A stretch of DNA of 64,000 bases from JAWWOL01 sp033851545 (GCA_033851545.1 JAWWOO010000003.1:56695-120694); one strand, 5' to 3'. Positions 17,399 to 26,705 are shown, counted from the stretch's first letter. Program-made: numbers and translations. Notes: generated from the letters alone by a model not told the origin.

Positions 17399-18165
17399 GC
17401 CGTCTCCTTCGCTTGGTGGTATCGCCAGGCGATCGTCTTCACGCGTCAGTTCCCGTTGGCCTCAGCCAACAGCGTGTGTGCCACCTCGGTCGATACTCGA
17501 CTACGGTGACGGCCCAGCCCATGAGCTCCGGTTGGCCGCCGTGTCCCGCACGGTCCTCTTATGGCCTCATATGCGCAAGAGGCCGCGAAGGAATGCATGT
17601 CACGGAAGGCTTGCGCGTGCACCGGTTAACCTGCTGGGAAGCGCTATTCAATCGGTCGGGCCCTCGGCAGTGCCTGCCAGCTATTCGGCGGGCAAAACGA
17701 TCTTCCCGGCCCCCGCTCATCGGCGGGTCAGGGTGAGCGCTCTGGCGGCGAGATTCCTGCGAGTGCCGTGCAGGGCCCTGAATATTTCCGGGGCGATGTT
17801 TACGCAGCCGTCTCACCGTGCTGCCAACTCACCGACGCCTGCGTCGATTTGCACCTAGAGATGCGGCACCTTCGCCGGTGCCCACCGGTGACCGGTATCG
17901 ATGCAGGACACGGCCGGATCCGTCCTAACAACCGATCCCTCCACAAGCCTGGAGAAGGTCGCCTCGGCCATCGCTCGGAACCGGTGCTCCATGGGGTCAC
18001 CGATTGTCCGCGTCGCGACCTGATCCAGCCGCGGGCCGCCCACGGGCGAACAAGTCCGGCCCAGGGATGGTCCGGGTCGAGGTCTCGTGCACGGAGGACC
18101 TCCGGGTCGATCGCTTACGATGCGTCAACGTGCTCGCCGGCCACACGAGGAAAGCGCTGCCGTGA
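17399..18165. other. Intergenic region, possibly with decayed coding sequence
   Basis: About 770 bases without a convincing intact gene. On the minus strand, between about 17855 and 18130, two adjacent frames read like protein (first IDPEVLRARDLDPDHPWAGL, then PMEHRFRAMAEATFSRLVEG) and would join only through a frameshift; a stop codon lies just upstream and no start is seen. This may be a gene remnant. The rest, 17399-17850, shows no codon bias in any frame and nothing I can name. Confidence 0.35.
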
Positions 18166-19176
18166 CTAACGAGTCGCAGCCACCGCGGGCATGACGATGT
18201 CGCCGTACGCGGTCAGCGTGGCGTCGCGCTGGTCGTGCATGAGGTAGAGGGCGAACTGGTCGACGCCGAGCGCCTCAAGAGTCCGCAGCTTGTCGACGTG
18301 CGCGGAGGCCGGTCCGAGGATGCAGAACCGGTCGACGATCTCGTCGGGGACGAACGCGGTGTGCGTGTTGCCGGCCTTGCCGTGCTCCGCGTAGTCATAG
18401 CCCTCCCGGCCCTTGATGTAGTCGGTCAGCGCCGAAGGGATGCTCCCGCCCGCGTCGCCGTAACGCGAGACGATGTCGGCAACGTGGTTGCCGACCATCC
18501 CGCCGAACCAGCGGCACTGGTCGCGCTGGTGGGCCAGGTCGTCCCCGACATAGGCCGGCGCCGCGACGCAGATCTTCACCGACAACGGATCCCGGCCGGC
18601 TGCCGAGGCAGCTTCGCGGACCGACGCGATCGTCCAGGCCGCGATGTCCGGGTCGGCCAGCTGCAGGATGAAGCCGTCGGCCACCTCGCCGCACAGGGCC
18701 AGCGCCTTGGGCCCGTACGCGGCCATCCAGACCTGCAGCTGGGAATCGGTCACCCACGGGATCCGCAGCTCGCTGCCGTCCTCGCGGGCGATGCTGCGCC
18801 CGTTGGCCAGCTCGCGGATGACGTGGATGGACTCGCGCAGGGTGGCCAGCGTCGTCGGCTTGCCGCCCAGGTAGCGCAGTGCCGAGTCGCCCCGGCCGAT
18901 GCCGCACACCGTGCGGTTGCCGAACATCTCGTTGAGCGTCGCGAACAGTGACGCGGTCACCGTCCAGTCGCGGGTGGCCGGGTTGGTCACCATCGGCCCG
19001 ACAGTGATCCGGTGCGTCGCGGACAGGATCTGCGAGTAGATGACGTACGGCTCCTGCCACAGCACGTGGGAGTCGAACGTCCAGACGTTGCTGAAGCCGA
19101 GGTGCTCGGCCCGGCGGGCCAGCTCGACCTGGCGCCACGCAGGCGGGTCAGTCTGCAGTACGAGTCCGAAATCCAC
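18166..19176 (-). CDS. LLM-class F420-dependent oxidoreductase
   Basis: Luciferase-like TIM-barrel protein of 336 residues, probably using coenzyme F420 or flavin. Typical segments: ARRAEHLGFSNVWTFDSHVLW near the N-terminus, THRITVGPMVTNPATRDWTVTAS, and CGIGRGDSALRYLGGKP. A subfamily of this kind is commonly encoded next to hydantoinase/dihydropyrimidinase genes, as here. It is the third gene of a minus-strand operon (ureidopropionase, dihydropyrimidinase, this gene; gap 30 bases). It could act on a pyrimidine or hydantoin-like ring, but its substrate is inferred from context only. Confidence 0.87.
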   Translation of the reverse strand: MDFGLVLQTDPPAWRQVELARRAEHLGFSNVWTFDSHVLWQEPYVIYSQILSATHRITVGPMVTNPATRDWTVTASLFATLNEMFGNRTVCGIGRGDSALRYLGGKPTTLATLRESIHVIRELANGRSIAREDGSELRIPWVTDSQLQVWMAAYGPKALALCGEVADGFILQLADPDIAAWTIASVREAASAAGRDPLSVKICVAAPAYVGDDLAHQRDQCRWFGGMVGNHVADIVSRYGDAGGSIPSALTDYIKGREGYDYAEHGKAGNTHTAFVPDEIVDRFCILGPASAHVDKLRTLEALGVDQFALYLMHDQRDATLTAYGDIVMPAVAATR

Positions 19177-19206
19177 GGTGTCAGCCCTGTCGTCGTGGTG
19201 CGCCGG

Positions 19207-20619
19207 TTAGACGAGGTACTGGGACAGGCCGCGCTGGAGATAGCGCCCGTGCCCCTTGCGGCCGTGATAGCCGGCGGCGTCGATGATGACGCTCCCGCGG
19301 GAGACCACCGTGTCGACGCGGCCGTTGACCGTGATGCCCTCGTACGCGGAGTAGTCCATGTTCATGTGGTGGGTCGCGACGCCCAGCGTCTGCAAAGCGC
19401 GGGGGTCGTAGACGACGACGTCCGCGTCGGCGCCGGGTGCCAGCACGCCCTTGCGACCGTAGAGGCCGAACATCCGGGCCGGCGTCGTGGAGCAGAGCTC
19501 GACCCAGCGCTCCAAGGAGATCTCGCCGGCCACGACGCCCTGGTACATCAGGTCCATCCGGTGCTCGACCGTGCCGATGCCGTTGGGGATCTTGGAGAAG
19601 TTGCCCAGGCCGAGCTCCTTCTGGTCCTTCATGCAGAACGGGCAGTGGTCGGTCGAGACCACGGACAGGTCGTTCGTACGGAGCCCCTGCCACAGGTCCC
19701 GCTGGTGGTGCTGGTGCTTGGACCGCAGCGGCGTCGAGCAGACGTAACCGGCGCCGGCGAAACCGGGAGCGCCCAGGTGGTCCTCGAGGTTGAGGTAGAG
19801 GTACTGCGGACAGGTCTCGGCGAAGACGTTGGCACCCGCGTTGCGGGCGGCGGCCACCGCGTACAACGCCTCGGACGCCGACAGATGCACGATGTAGAGC
19901 GGGCTGTGCGCCACCTTGGCCAGCATGATCGCCCGCTGCGTGGCCTCGCCCTCCAGCTCGGGGGGCCGGGTCAGGCCGTGGAAGACCGGGTCGGTCTCCC
20001 CGCGGGCCAGGGCTTGCGCGACCAGGACGTCGATGGCGATGCCGTTCTCGGCGTGCATCATGATCATCGCGCCGTTGCCGGCGGCCTTCTGCATGGCGCG
20101 CAGGATCTGGCCGTCGTCGGAGTAGAAGACGCCCGGGTAGGCCATGAACAGCTTGAAGCTGGTGATGCCCTCGTCGACCAGGCTGTCCAACGCCTTCAAC
20201 GAGTCGTCGTCGACCCCGCCGACGATCATGTGGAAGCCGTAGTCGACGGCGCAGTTGCCGGCCGCCTTCTCGTGCCAGGCGTCGAGCCCGTCCTGGATCC
20301 GCTCGCCGGTGCGCTGGACGGCGAAGTCGACGATCGTCGTCGTCCCGCCCCACGCAGCAGCCCTGGTGCCCGTCTCGAAGGTGTCCGACGCCGCCGTACC
20401 GCCGAACGGGAGCTCCATGTGGGTGTGGACGTCGACACCACCTGGTACGACGTACATTCCGGTCGCGTCGATGGTCTGTTCCGCCGATCGCGCGATGTCG
20501 TCCGCCATGGCCGTGCCCGGCTGGAGCAGTGCCGCGATCCGCTCGCCGTCGACGAGGACGTCGACGGCGCTCCGCCCGGTCGCGCTGACGACCGTGCCGT
20601 TCTTGATGAGCAGCGTCAT
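19207..20619 (-). CDS. hydA: Dihydropyrimidinase / D-hydantoinase
   Basis: Cyclic amidohydrolase of 470 residues opening dihydrouracil, dihydrothymine or hydantoins to N-carbamoyl-beta-amino acids. Metal ligands are visible: VDVHTHME (His65, His67), the carboxylated Lys156 in SFKLFMAYPG, the later HLSASEAL histidine and the Asp in VSTDHCPF. DHCPFCMKDQK and the NGIGTVEHRMDLMY block are characteristic of dihydropyrimidinases. Length is normal. It lies 13 bases after the ureidopropionase-like gene, whose product would hydrolyse its reaction product. Confidence 0.95.
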   Translation of the reverse strand: MTLLIKNGTVVSATGRSAVDVLVDGERIAALLQPGTAMADDIARSAEQTIDATGMYVVPGGVDVHTHMELPFGGTAASDTFETGTRAAAWGGTTTIVDFAVQRTGERIQDGLDAWHEKAAGNCAVDYGFHMIVGGVDDDSLKALDSLVDEGITSFKLFMAYPGVFYSDDGQILRAMQKAAGNGAMIMMHAENGIAIDVLVAQALARGETDPVFHGLTRPPELEGEATQRAIMLAKVAHSPLYIVHLSASEALYAVAAARNAGANVFAETCPQYLYLNLEDHLGAPGFAGAGYVCSTPLRSKHQHHQRDLWQGLRTNDLSVVSTDHCPFCMKDQKELGLGNFSKIPNGIGTVEHRMDLMYQGVVAGEISLERWVELCSTTPARMFGLYGRKGVLAPGADADVVVYDPRALQTLGVATHHMNMDYSAYEGITVNGRVDTVVSRGSVIIDAAGYHGRKGHGRYLQRGLSQYLV

Positions 20620-20632
20620 CCCGGCTCCTCGG

Positions 20633-21472
20633 CTAGTAGCGGGTCAGGTCCTCGTAGGTCTCCGGCCGCCGGTCGCGGTAGAACGCCCACCGGTTGCGTA
20701 CCTCGGTCAGCAGCCCCATGTCGAGGTCCCGGACGACGAGCTCGGGGCTGTACGTGTCCGCCACCTCGCCCACGAACTTGCCCTCGGGGTCGACGAAGTA
20801 GGAGGTCCCGTAGAAGTCGTTGTCGCCGAGGTCCTCGACGCCGACCCGGTTGATGGCGCCCACGAAGTATTCGTTCGCCACGGCGCTCGCCGGCTGCTCG
20901 AGCTTCCAGAGGTAGGCCGACAGCCCGCGCGAGGTGGCCGACGGGTTGAAGACGATCCGCGCGCCATTGAGGCCGAGCGCCCGCCAGCCCTCGGGGAAGT
21001 GCCGGTCGTAGCAGATGTAGACGCCCACCTTGCCGACCGCCGTGTCGAACACCGGGTAGCCGAGGTTGCCCGGCCGGAAGTAGAACTTCTCCCAGAACCC
21101 GTTGACCTGCGGGATGTGGTGCTTGCGGTACTTCCCGAGATAGCTGCCGTCGGCGTCGATCACCGCAGCGGTGTTGTAGAGCACGCCCGGCTGCTCCTGC
21201 TCGTACATCGGCAGCACCATGACCATGCCCAGCTCCTGGGCGAGCTCCTGGAACCGCTTGGTCGTCGGCCCGTCGGGGATCGCCTCGGCGTACTCGTAGA
21301 ACTTCGTGTCCTGGACCTGGCAGAAGTACGGCCCGTAGAAGAGCTCCTGGAAGCACATCACCTGGGCGCCGGCGGCAGCGGCCGCCCGGGCCTGCGCGAC
21401 GTGCTCCTCGATCATGGACTCCTTGTCGCCGGTCCACTTCGTCTGGACCAATGCCGCGCGAACTGTCGTCAT
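20633..21472 (-). CDS. Nitrilase-superfamily N-carbamoyl hydrolase (beta-ureidopropionase type)
   Basis: Protein of 279 residues with the full nitrilase-fold triad: Glu43 in CFQELFYGPYF, Lys117 in KYRKHHIP, and Cys154 in VGVYICYDRHFPE. The surrounding blocks match the N-carbamoyl-beta-alanine or N-carbamoyl-amino acid amidohydrolase branch. It should release NH3 and CO2 from the dihydropyrimidinase product. First gene of the operon; its start faces the divergent methyltransferase gene across about 120 bases, which should hold both promoters. Confidence 0.92.
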   Translation of the reverse strand: MTTVRAALVQTKWTGDKESMIEEHVAQARAAAAAGAQVMCFQELFYGPYFCQVQDTKFYEYAEAIPDGPTTKRFQELAQELGMVMVLPMYEQEQPGVLYNTAAVIDADGSYLGKYRKHHIPQVNGFWEKFYFRPGNLGYPVFDTAVGKVGVYICYDRHFPEGWRALGLNGARIVFNPSATSRGLSAYLWKLEQPASAVANEYFVGAINRVGVEDLGDNDFYGTSYFVDPEGKFVGEVADTYSPELVVRDLDMGLLTEVRNRWAFYRDRRPETYEDLTRY

Positions 21473-21591
21473 CTCGGTCAGCCCTCCGGTCGTCGCCCTG
21501 TGCTCAGGCTAGATCACCGCGCCAGGGTCCGGCGCCGGGACCGTGGCCGCTATCCTCGTGGCGTTCGGCCGTCCGTAGCAAAGGAGCACCC

Positions 21592-22356
21592 GTGGCACCG
21601 CTCGACGAGGGCATGGACGAAGGCATCGAGGCCGGCGTCGCTCGCTACGTACGGGAGATGGACGCCGTCCCGGGCTGGCTCAGCCACCAGGACGTCGTGC
21701 TGTTCGAGCGGATCGGCCTCATCCAGCAGGGCTCCGGCATGCGGGGCGACATCCTGGAGATCGGCACCTACCTGGGCAAGTCGGCGATCCTGCTGGGCTT
21801 CCTGCTCGGGGACTACGACTCCCTGGTGATCAACGACCTGTTCGATGGCTCGGCGTCGGCGGCGGACAACGTCGACGAGGTCACCCGCGAATACCCCGGC
21901 CTGACCCAGAAGCAGTTCATCGAGCGCTACATGACCTACCACCGGTGGAAGCCCGAGGTGGTCGCCGACCTGTCCTCGACGCTGCCCAAGGTGCTCGGTG
22001 ACCGCAAGTTCCGGATGATCCATGTCGACGGCAGCCACACCTACGAGGTCGTACGGGACGACATCCTCAACAGTCGCGGCTTCGCCGGCCCGGACTGCAT
22101 CGTGGTGATGGATGACTGGCGCACCGTGCACACCCCCGGCGTCTCGGCAGCGGTCTGGGAGGCGGTCACCCGCGAGGGGCTGATCCCGCTGGTGGTCAGC
22201 GACGCGAAGTTCTACGCCATGTGGGCGCCGGGCCCGATCGGCGTCGGCGGCTTCCTGCGGGAGTGGGTCCGAGAGAACTACCCCGACCAGCATCAGAGCC
22301 ACTGGATCGCCGGCCACGAGCTGGTCCGCCTCGGCACGCCGCCGCAGCCTCTGTGA
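21592..22356 (+). CDS. Class I SAM-dependent methyltransferase
   Basis: Protein of 254 residues with a clear motif I DILEIGTYLGKSAILLG, and the MIHVDGSHTYEVVRDDI plus VVMDDW segments typical of the Methyltransf_24 family often found among glycan or cephalosporin-hydroxylase-like genes. The GTG start is preceded by a strong ribosome site (aaaggag, 6 bases before). The substrate is unknown; the neighbours (cysQ overlapping its stop, then a glycosylphosphotransferase) suggest a sugar or glycan target. Confidence 0.85.
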   Translation: MAPLDEGMDEGIEAGVARYVREMDAVPGWLSHQDVVLFERIGLIQQGSGMRGDILEIGTYLGKSAILLGFLLGDYDSLVINDLFDGSASAADNVDEVTREYPGLTQKQFIERYMTYHRWKPEVVADLSSTLPKVLGDRKFRMIHVDGSHTYEVVRDDILNSRGFAGPDCIVVMDDWRTVHTPGVSAAVWEAVTREGLIPLVVSDAKFYAMWAPGPIGVGGFLREWVRENYPDQHQSHWIAGHELVRLGTPPQPL

Positions 22357-23108
22357 TCTCCGACGACGAGCTGGCCCTGGCCCTGGCCACCGAGTCCGGG
22401 GTGCTGCTGCTGGGGCTTCGCGAGGCGATGGGCTTCGACGACCCGAAGGCGTTGCGTGACGCCGGGGACGCCCACTCCCACGAGCTGTTGATGCGCCGGT
22501 TCGCCACCGAGCGGCCCGACGACGCCGTGCTCTCCGAGGAGGGGCTGGACGACAAGGCTCGCCTGGCCGCCGACCGGGTCTGGATCGTCGACCCGCTCGA
22601 CGGCACCCGGGAGTACGGCGAGCCGGGGCGCAGCGACTGGGCCGTCCACGTCGCGCTTTGGGTACGCGGCCAGGGCCTCACCGCCGGCGCCGTCGCCCTG
22701 CCGGCAGCTGGTGACCCGCTGGCGACGCTGCTCTACGCCGAGTCTCCCGCGACGCTGGTCCCGTACGACGGGCCCTTGCGGATCGTGGTCAGCCGCACCC
22801 GGGCGCCGGAGTGGGTCAACGCCGTCGCCGGGCAGATCGGCGGGGTGACCGTAGCGATGGGATCGGCAGGGGCCAAGATCGGCGCCGTCATCACGGGGGA
22901 CGCCGAGGTCTATCTGCACGCCGGCGGCCAGTACGAGTGGGACTCCGCTGCGCCGGTCGCCGTGGCCACCGCCGCCGGGCTCTGGTGCTCACGGCTGGAC
23001 GGGACCCCGCTCGCGTACAACCAGGAGGACCCGTACCTGCCCGACCTCGTGGTCTGCCGCGCCGACCTGGCGCAGGTCGTCCTCGCCGCGGTTGCCGCAA
23101 ACAGGTGA
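22353..23108 (+). CDS. cysQ: 3'(2'),5'-bisphosphate nucleotidase (CysQ-like)
   Basis: Inositol-monophosphatase-fold protein of 251 residues. Metal-binding blocks are visible: the Glu in SEEGLDD, DPLDGTREYGE, and WDSAAPVAVA near the C-terminus. CysQ dephosphorylates PAP (and PAPS) to AMP (APS), relieving inhibition of PAPS-using enzymes; other IMPase-family phosphatase roles cannot be excluded. The GTG start overlaps the stop of the methyltransferase gene (GTGA). Confidence 0.87.
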   Translation: MISDDELALALATESGVLLLGLREAMGFDDPKALRDAGDAHSHELLMRRFATERPDDAVLSEEGLDDKARLAADRVWIVDPLDGTREYGEPGRSDWAVHVALWVRGQGLTAGAVALPAAGDPLATLLYAESPATLVPYDGPLRIVVSRTRAPEWVNAVAGQIGGVTVAMGSAGAKIGAVITGDAEVYLHAGGQYEWDSAAPVAVATAAGLWCSRLDGTPLAYNQEDPYLPDLVVCRADLAQVVLAAVAANR

Positions 23109-23169
23109 AAACCAAGATCAACTAGGCGCCGAACCCTCAGGGTTTGCCTGCGGGCGCCGAGTAAATGGC

Positions 23170-24708
23170 ATGGTCCTCCGCAGTGGAACGGCTCCCACGG
23201 CTCCCGACGCCGACGAGCCGGGACAACAGGCTGAGCTGCCGCTGCAGCGACGGTCCGGTGTCGACCTGCTGCCGCCCGCGGAGCTGGTCCGCGCGAGCAC
23301 CTGGGAGCACCGCTACGCGCAGGCGCTCGTCCTCGTCGACTGCACGGTGATCTATGCGGCGATGCTGTCCGCGCTGGCCCTGCGGTTCGGCGGCCAGACC
23401 AGCATCTCCGCCGGCAACCGGAACAACCTCAACTACAGCATCGTGACCGGCCTGCTGGGCGTCCTGTGGCTGCTGATGCTCGGCGGCCATCGCGCGTACG
23501 AGCCCCGGTTCCTCGGCAGCGGGGTCGAGGAGTACCGCCGGGTCTTCCTGTCCTGCTTCCGGATCGGCGCGATCGTCGCCATCACCTCGTACGGCCTCAA
23601 GCTGGAGATCGCGCGTGGTTTTGTCGGCGTCGCGCTGCCCCTGGGTACGGCTGGCCTGCTGGTCAGCCGCTACACCATCCGCAAGTACGTGCACCGGGGT
23701 CGCGACCATGGTCGGTTCAGCCACCGGATGGTGGTCGCCGGTGACCGCGCGCAGGTGATCGAGCTGGTCCGCCGGATCCGCCGGGAGGCTGCGGCCGGCT
23801 ACCAGATCGTCGGCGTGGCACTGCCCCAACGTGGCCGGATGGTTGTCGACGGCGAGCCCGTGCCGGTGCTCGGGACCCTGGACTCGCTGCCGCGGATCCT
23901 CACCGACGCGCGGGCCGACTCCGTCGCCGTCACCGCGTCGTCGAGCATGACCGGCGACGCGCTGCGCAGGCTGGGCTGGGAGCTCGAGGGCACCGGGGTC
24001 GACCTGGTCGTCGCGCCCGCCCTCGCCGATGTCGCCGGGCCTCGGATCAGCATCCGGCCGGTCGCGGGCCTGCCGCTGCTGCACGTGGAGGAGCCCGAGA
24101 TCGCCGGCTTCTGGCCGCTGCTCCGTACGGCGACGTACTGGCTGCTGGCCCTGCTCCTGGTGGTCGTGCTCTCACCGGTGCTGATCGGCATCGCCGTCTG
24201 GATCGCCGTCGACAGCCGCGGTCCGGTGCTGTTCCGGCAGACCCGCGCCGGCACCGGAGGCCGTCCGTTCACGGTCTACAAGTTTCGCACCATGGTCGTC
24301 GACGCCGAGGCCCAGCTGGACGCGCTCCGCGCACTCAACGAGAGCGACGGGCTGCTGTTCAAGATGCGCCGCGACCCTCGGGTGACCCGTTCGGGACGGT
24401 TCCTGCGCAAGTACTCCCTCGATGAGCTGCCCCAGCTGTTGAACGTCCTGCGCGGCAACATGGCTCTGGTCGGGCCGCGGCCACCACTGCCGTCGGAGGT
24501 CGAGGCGTACGGGGCCGACGTCCGCCGGCGGCTGATGGTCCGGCCGGGGATCACCGGGCTGTGGCAGGTCAGCGGGCGCTCGGACCTGACGTGGGAGGAG
24601 TCCGTACGGCTGGACCTCTACTACGTCGAGAACTGGTCGCCGGCGCTGGACATCTCGATCCTGTGGAAGACGCTGTTCGCCGTCCTGCGCGGCGGCGGAG
24701 CGTACTGA
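23170..24708 (+). CDS. Exopolysaccharide polyprenyl glycosylphosphotransferase
   Basis: Membrane protein of about 512 residues that should start lipid-linked repeat-unit synthesis by moving a sugar-1-phosphate onto undecaprenyl phosphate (WcaJ/CpsE/WbaP type). Four hydrophobic segments lie in the first 170 residues, then a CoA-binding-like domain, a fifth helix near 330-350, and the catalytic C-terminus with TVYKFRTMVVDAE, DELPQLLNVLRGNMALVGPRPPLP and RPGITGLWQVSGRSDLTWEE. The ATG at 23170 was chosen; an earlier ATG inside cysQ would add 26 residues without match. No strong ribosome site is visible for either. Confidence 0.93.
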   Translation: MVLRSGTAPTAPDADEPGQQAELPLQRRSGVDLLPPAELVRASTWEHRYAQALVLVDCTVIYAAMLSALALRFGGQTSISAGNRNNLNYSIVTGLLGVLWLLMLGGHRAYEPRFLGSGVEEYRRVFLSCFRIGAIVAITSYGLKLEIARGFVGVALPLGTAGLLVSRYTIRKYVHRGRDHGRFSHRMVVAGDRAQVIELVRRIRREAAAGYQIVGVALPQRGRMVVDGEPVPVLGTLDSLPRILTDARADSVAVTASSSMTGDALRRLGWELEGTGVDLVVAPALADVAGPRISIRPVAGLPLLHVEEPEIAGFWPLLRTATYWLLALLLVVVLSPVLIGIAVWIAVDSRGPVLFRQTRAGTGGRPFTVYKFRTMVVDAEAQLDALRALNESDGLLFKMRRDPRVTRSGRFLRKYSLDELPQLLNVLRGNMALVGPRPPLPSEVEAYGADVRRRLMVRPGITGLWQVSGRSDLTWEESVRLDLYYVENWSPALDISILWKTLFAVLRGGGAY

Positions 24709-24864
24709 TCTGCCTTGCCCCCAACCTGGATCGGGCGATTGCAGCAACCCGTGTTGCACCGGATCACCCGTCCGGTCCTGCTTGCGACAGGGCACAGAAA
24801 CCGATGGTTGTACTGAGGGAAAGCCAGGACGGCGACCCCGCACACGGAAGATCGGAGACCTCAG

Positions 24865-25074
24865 GTGAGCGAGCCACATCCGGCCATGCGGTGGCTGCGG
24901 GCAGGGATCCCGCTGTCGCTGTTGCTGGACCTCGCGGACCCCTCGGGGCCGGACACCTGGGGCATCATGCGGGCCGAGCGCGTCGCCGGGGAAGCCGGTA
25001 CGCCGTCCCGCCCGCGTGCGCTCGTGGCTGTTGGTCCCGTCGAGGCACGAGGTCAGCTGCCTGACTCGGCCTAG
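24865..25074 (+). CDS. Possible small conserved protein
   Basis: A 69-codon frame starting at GTG. The first 40 residues (segment MRWLRAGIPLSLLLDLADPSGPD) have good codon-position bias and read like the short actinobacterial proteins of unknown function that carry an amphipathic L/D-rich helix. A GGAG lies 8-11 bases upstream. The last 25 residues look less protein-like, so the gene may be shorter or degraded. The 155 bases before it, after the glycosylphosphotransferase stop, show nothing further. Confidence 0.45.
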   Translation: MSEPHPAMRWLRAGIPLSLLLDLADPSGPDTWGIMRAERVAGEAGTPSRPRALVAVGPVEARGQLPDSA

Positions 25075-25084
25075 ACTCGTGGCC

Positions 25085-25522
25085 ATGGCAGGGTCGACGT
25101 GGCAGAGCGAGCTGCGCGCGCGCGGCTACCGCCTCACGCCGCAGCGCCAGCTGGTCCTGGAGGCGGTCGACCGCCTCGGCCACGCCACCCCCGACGAGCT
25201 CGTCGGCGAGGTCCGCAAGACCGCGGGCGGGGTCAACATCTCCACGGTCTACCGCACCCTCGAGCTGCTCGAGGGGCTGGGGCTGGTGACGCACGCCCAC
25301 CTCGGCCACGGCGCCCCGACCTACCACGCGGTCACGGGCAACGAGCACGTCCACCTCGTCTGCCGGTCCTGCCAGCACGTGGACGAGGTGCCGCCGGAGA
25401 CGGTCGCCTCGCTGGTCCTCCAGCTGCAGGCCGAGCGCGGGTTCGCCGTGGACGTCGGCCACGTCGCGATCTTCGGCCTCTGCCGCGGGTGCGCCGCCGC
25501 CGCCACGGCTCCTGAGGCCTGA
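25085..25522 (+). CDS. Fur-family metalloregulator
   Basis: Protein of 145 residues with the Fur fold: N-terminal winged helix (RGYRLTPQRQLVLEAV, then NISTVYRTLELLEGLGLV, the recognition helix) and a C-terminal dimerisation/metal domain with HVHLVCRSCQHVDE and FGLCRGC, giving two CxxC pairs for a structural zinc. Whether it senses iron, zinc or peroxide cannot be told. The ATG at 25085 is chosen since the recognised domain begins about ten residues later. Confidence 0.9.
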   Translation: MAGSTWQSELRARGYRLTPQRQLVLEAVDRLGHATPDELVGEVRKTAGGVNISTVYRTLELLEGLGLVTHAHLGHGAPTYHAVTGNEHVHLVCRSCQHVDEVPPETVASLVLQLQAERGFAVDVGHVAIFGLCRGCAAAATAPEA

Positions 25523-25568
25523 CCTCCGCCTGCCGAACCAGGCCCGCCGGTGCGGCGTCCTCGCGATC

Positions 25569-26705
25569 ATGAGTACGGGACCCCGCAGGCGAGTCGTGCT
25601 CCTCGGCTGTGCTCTGGCTCTCGGGTCGACCTTGTCAGCAGGCTGCAGCGCCGTCCCGGCGGTGACCAGCCGATCGTCGGCCGCGCTGTCGACGAGCGCG
25701 ACCACCTCGTCGTCGGTCACGCCCTCACCAGCCGAGACGTCATCGCTGGTAGCGCCGCCGACGAGGGCGTCTTCCGTGCCCCCGCCTGAACCGCCGCCGC
25801 GCACCGGGCCGTTGATCCTGAAGACCTTCGCCTGGTGGGACAGGCGGGAGAGCTTCAACGCCAGGGCGCAGGACGGCTACACGCTGCCAACCCCACTGAA
25901 GACGGCACGGAAGTGCCGTCTCGGCGATTTGGAGCTGGTGCCCAACTCAGGGCCGGCAATGGGCACGGTCTATGCCGGCGTCGCCTTTCACAACATCAGC
26001 CCGACTGCTTGCGCACTGCGCGGGGTGCCCGGTGTCCAGCTGTTGGACCGGCGCGGGACGGTGTGGCAGAGCAACGCGTCGGCCGACAGCGGCTTCGCCA
26101 TCACCACGGTCGTGCTGGTCCCGAACAGCTGGGCCACCAGCGGTGGCTGGGCGGTCGGCGCGAGCTGCGGGGGCTCGGGGGTCACCTCGACCCTGCGGCT
26201 TTCACTGCCCGGAGGCACGCTGACCAGGGACGTGCCCCTGGCGCTGGGATCGCCGGGCCCGTCGCATTGCGACGACAGCGGAGAGCCGAGACCGCACCCC
26301 CACCGGTTGGGGGTCAAGCCGATCGAGTCGATCCCGTTCCCGCACGACGGCGGGGACTGGATCCTGCTGACGATGTTCACGCCGTCGTTGCAGGTGCCCG
26401 CGAGCGTAAGGCCCGGAAGCGTCTTGCACTACACACTCACCCTCGTCGGCGATGCGCCTAACGGTGGCGGCGTCGACAACCAGCTCTGCCCGCTGTACGA
26501 CCAGCACCTCTCGGGTATCGCCGGCGGGGGGTCGTACGAGCTGCGCTGCGACGAGACGATCATCGTGCCGCCGGGCGCTGCCGTGGTCTACGAGCTACAG
26601 CTCAAGGTGCCCGCTGACGCGAAGCTTGGCCTGACGACGTTGAGGTTCCAGTTCCTCGAGCCCGCTCTGCCCCCGGTTACGGCGCCGGTCACGGTGGTGG
26701 CCTGA
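25569..26705 (+). CDS. Secreted lipoprotein with DUF4232-like domain
   Basis: Protein of 378 residues. A signal peptide with lipobox-like TLSAGC (Cys near residue 26) is followed by a Ser/Thr/Pro-rich linker to about residue 80, typical for surface anchoring through the cell wall. The next 140 residues match the layout of DUF4232 domains (GTVYAGVAFHNISPTACALRGVPGVQLLD and two further Cys). The last third is another beta-rich domain with a Cys pair. Function unknown. Confidence 0.78.
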   Translation: MSTGPRRRVVLLGCALALGSTLSAGCSAVPAVTSRSSAALSTSATTSSSVTPSPAETSSLVAPPTRASSVPPPEPPPRTGPLILKTFAWWDRRESFNARAQDGYTLPTPLKTARKCRLGDLELVPNSGPAMGTVYAGVAFHNISPTACALRGVPGVQLLDRRGTVWQSNASADSGFAITTVVLVPNSWATSGGWAVGASCGGSGVTSTLRLSLPGGTLTRDVPLALGSPGPSHCDDSGEPRPHPHRLGVKPIESIPFPHDGGDWILLTMFTPSLQVPASVRPGSVLHYTLTLVGDAPNGGGVDNQLCPLYDQHLSGIAGGGSYELRCDETIIVPPGAAVVYELQLKVPADAKLGLTTLRFQFLEPALPPVTAPVTVVA

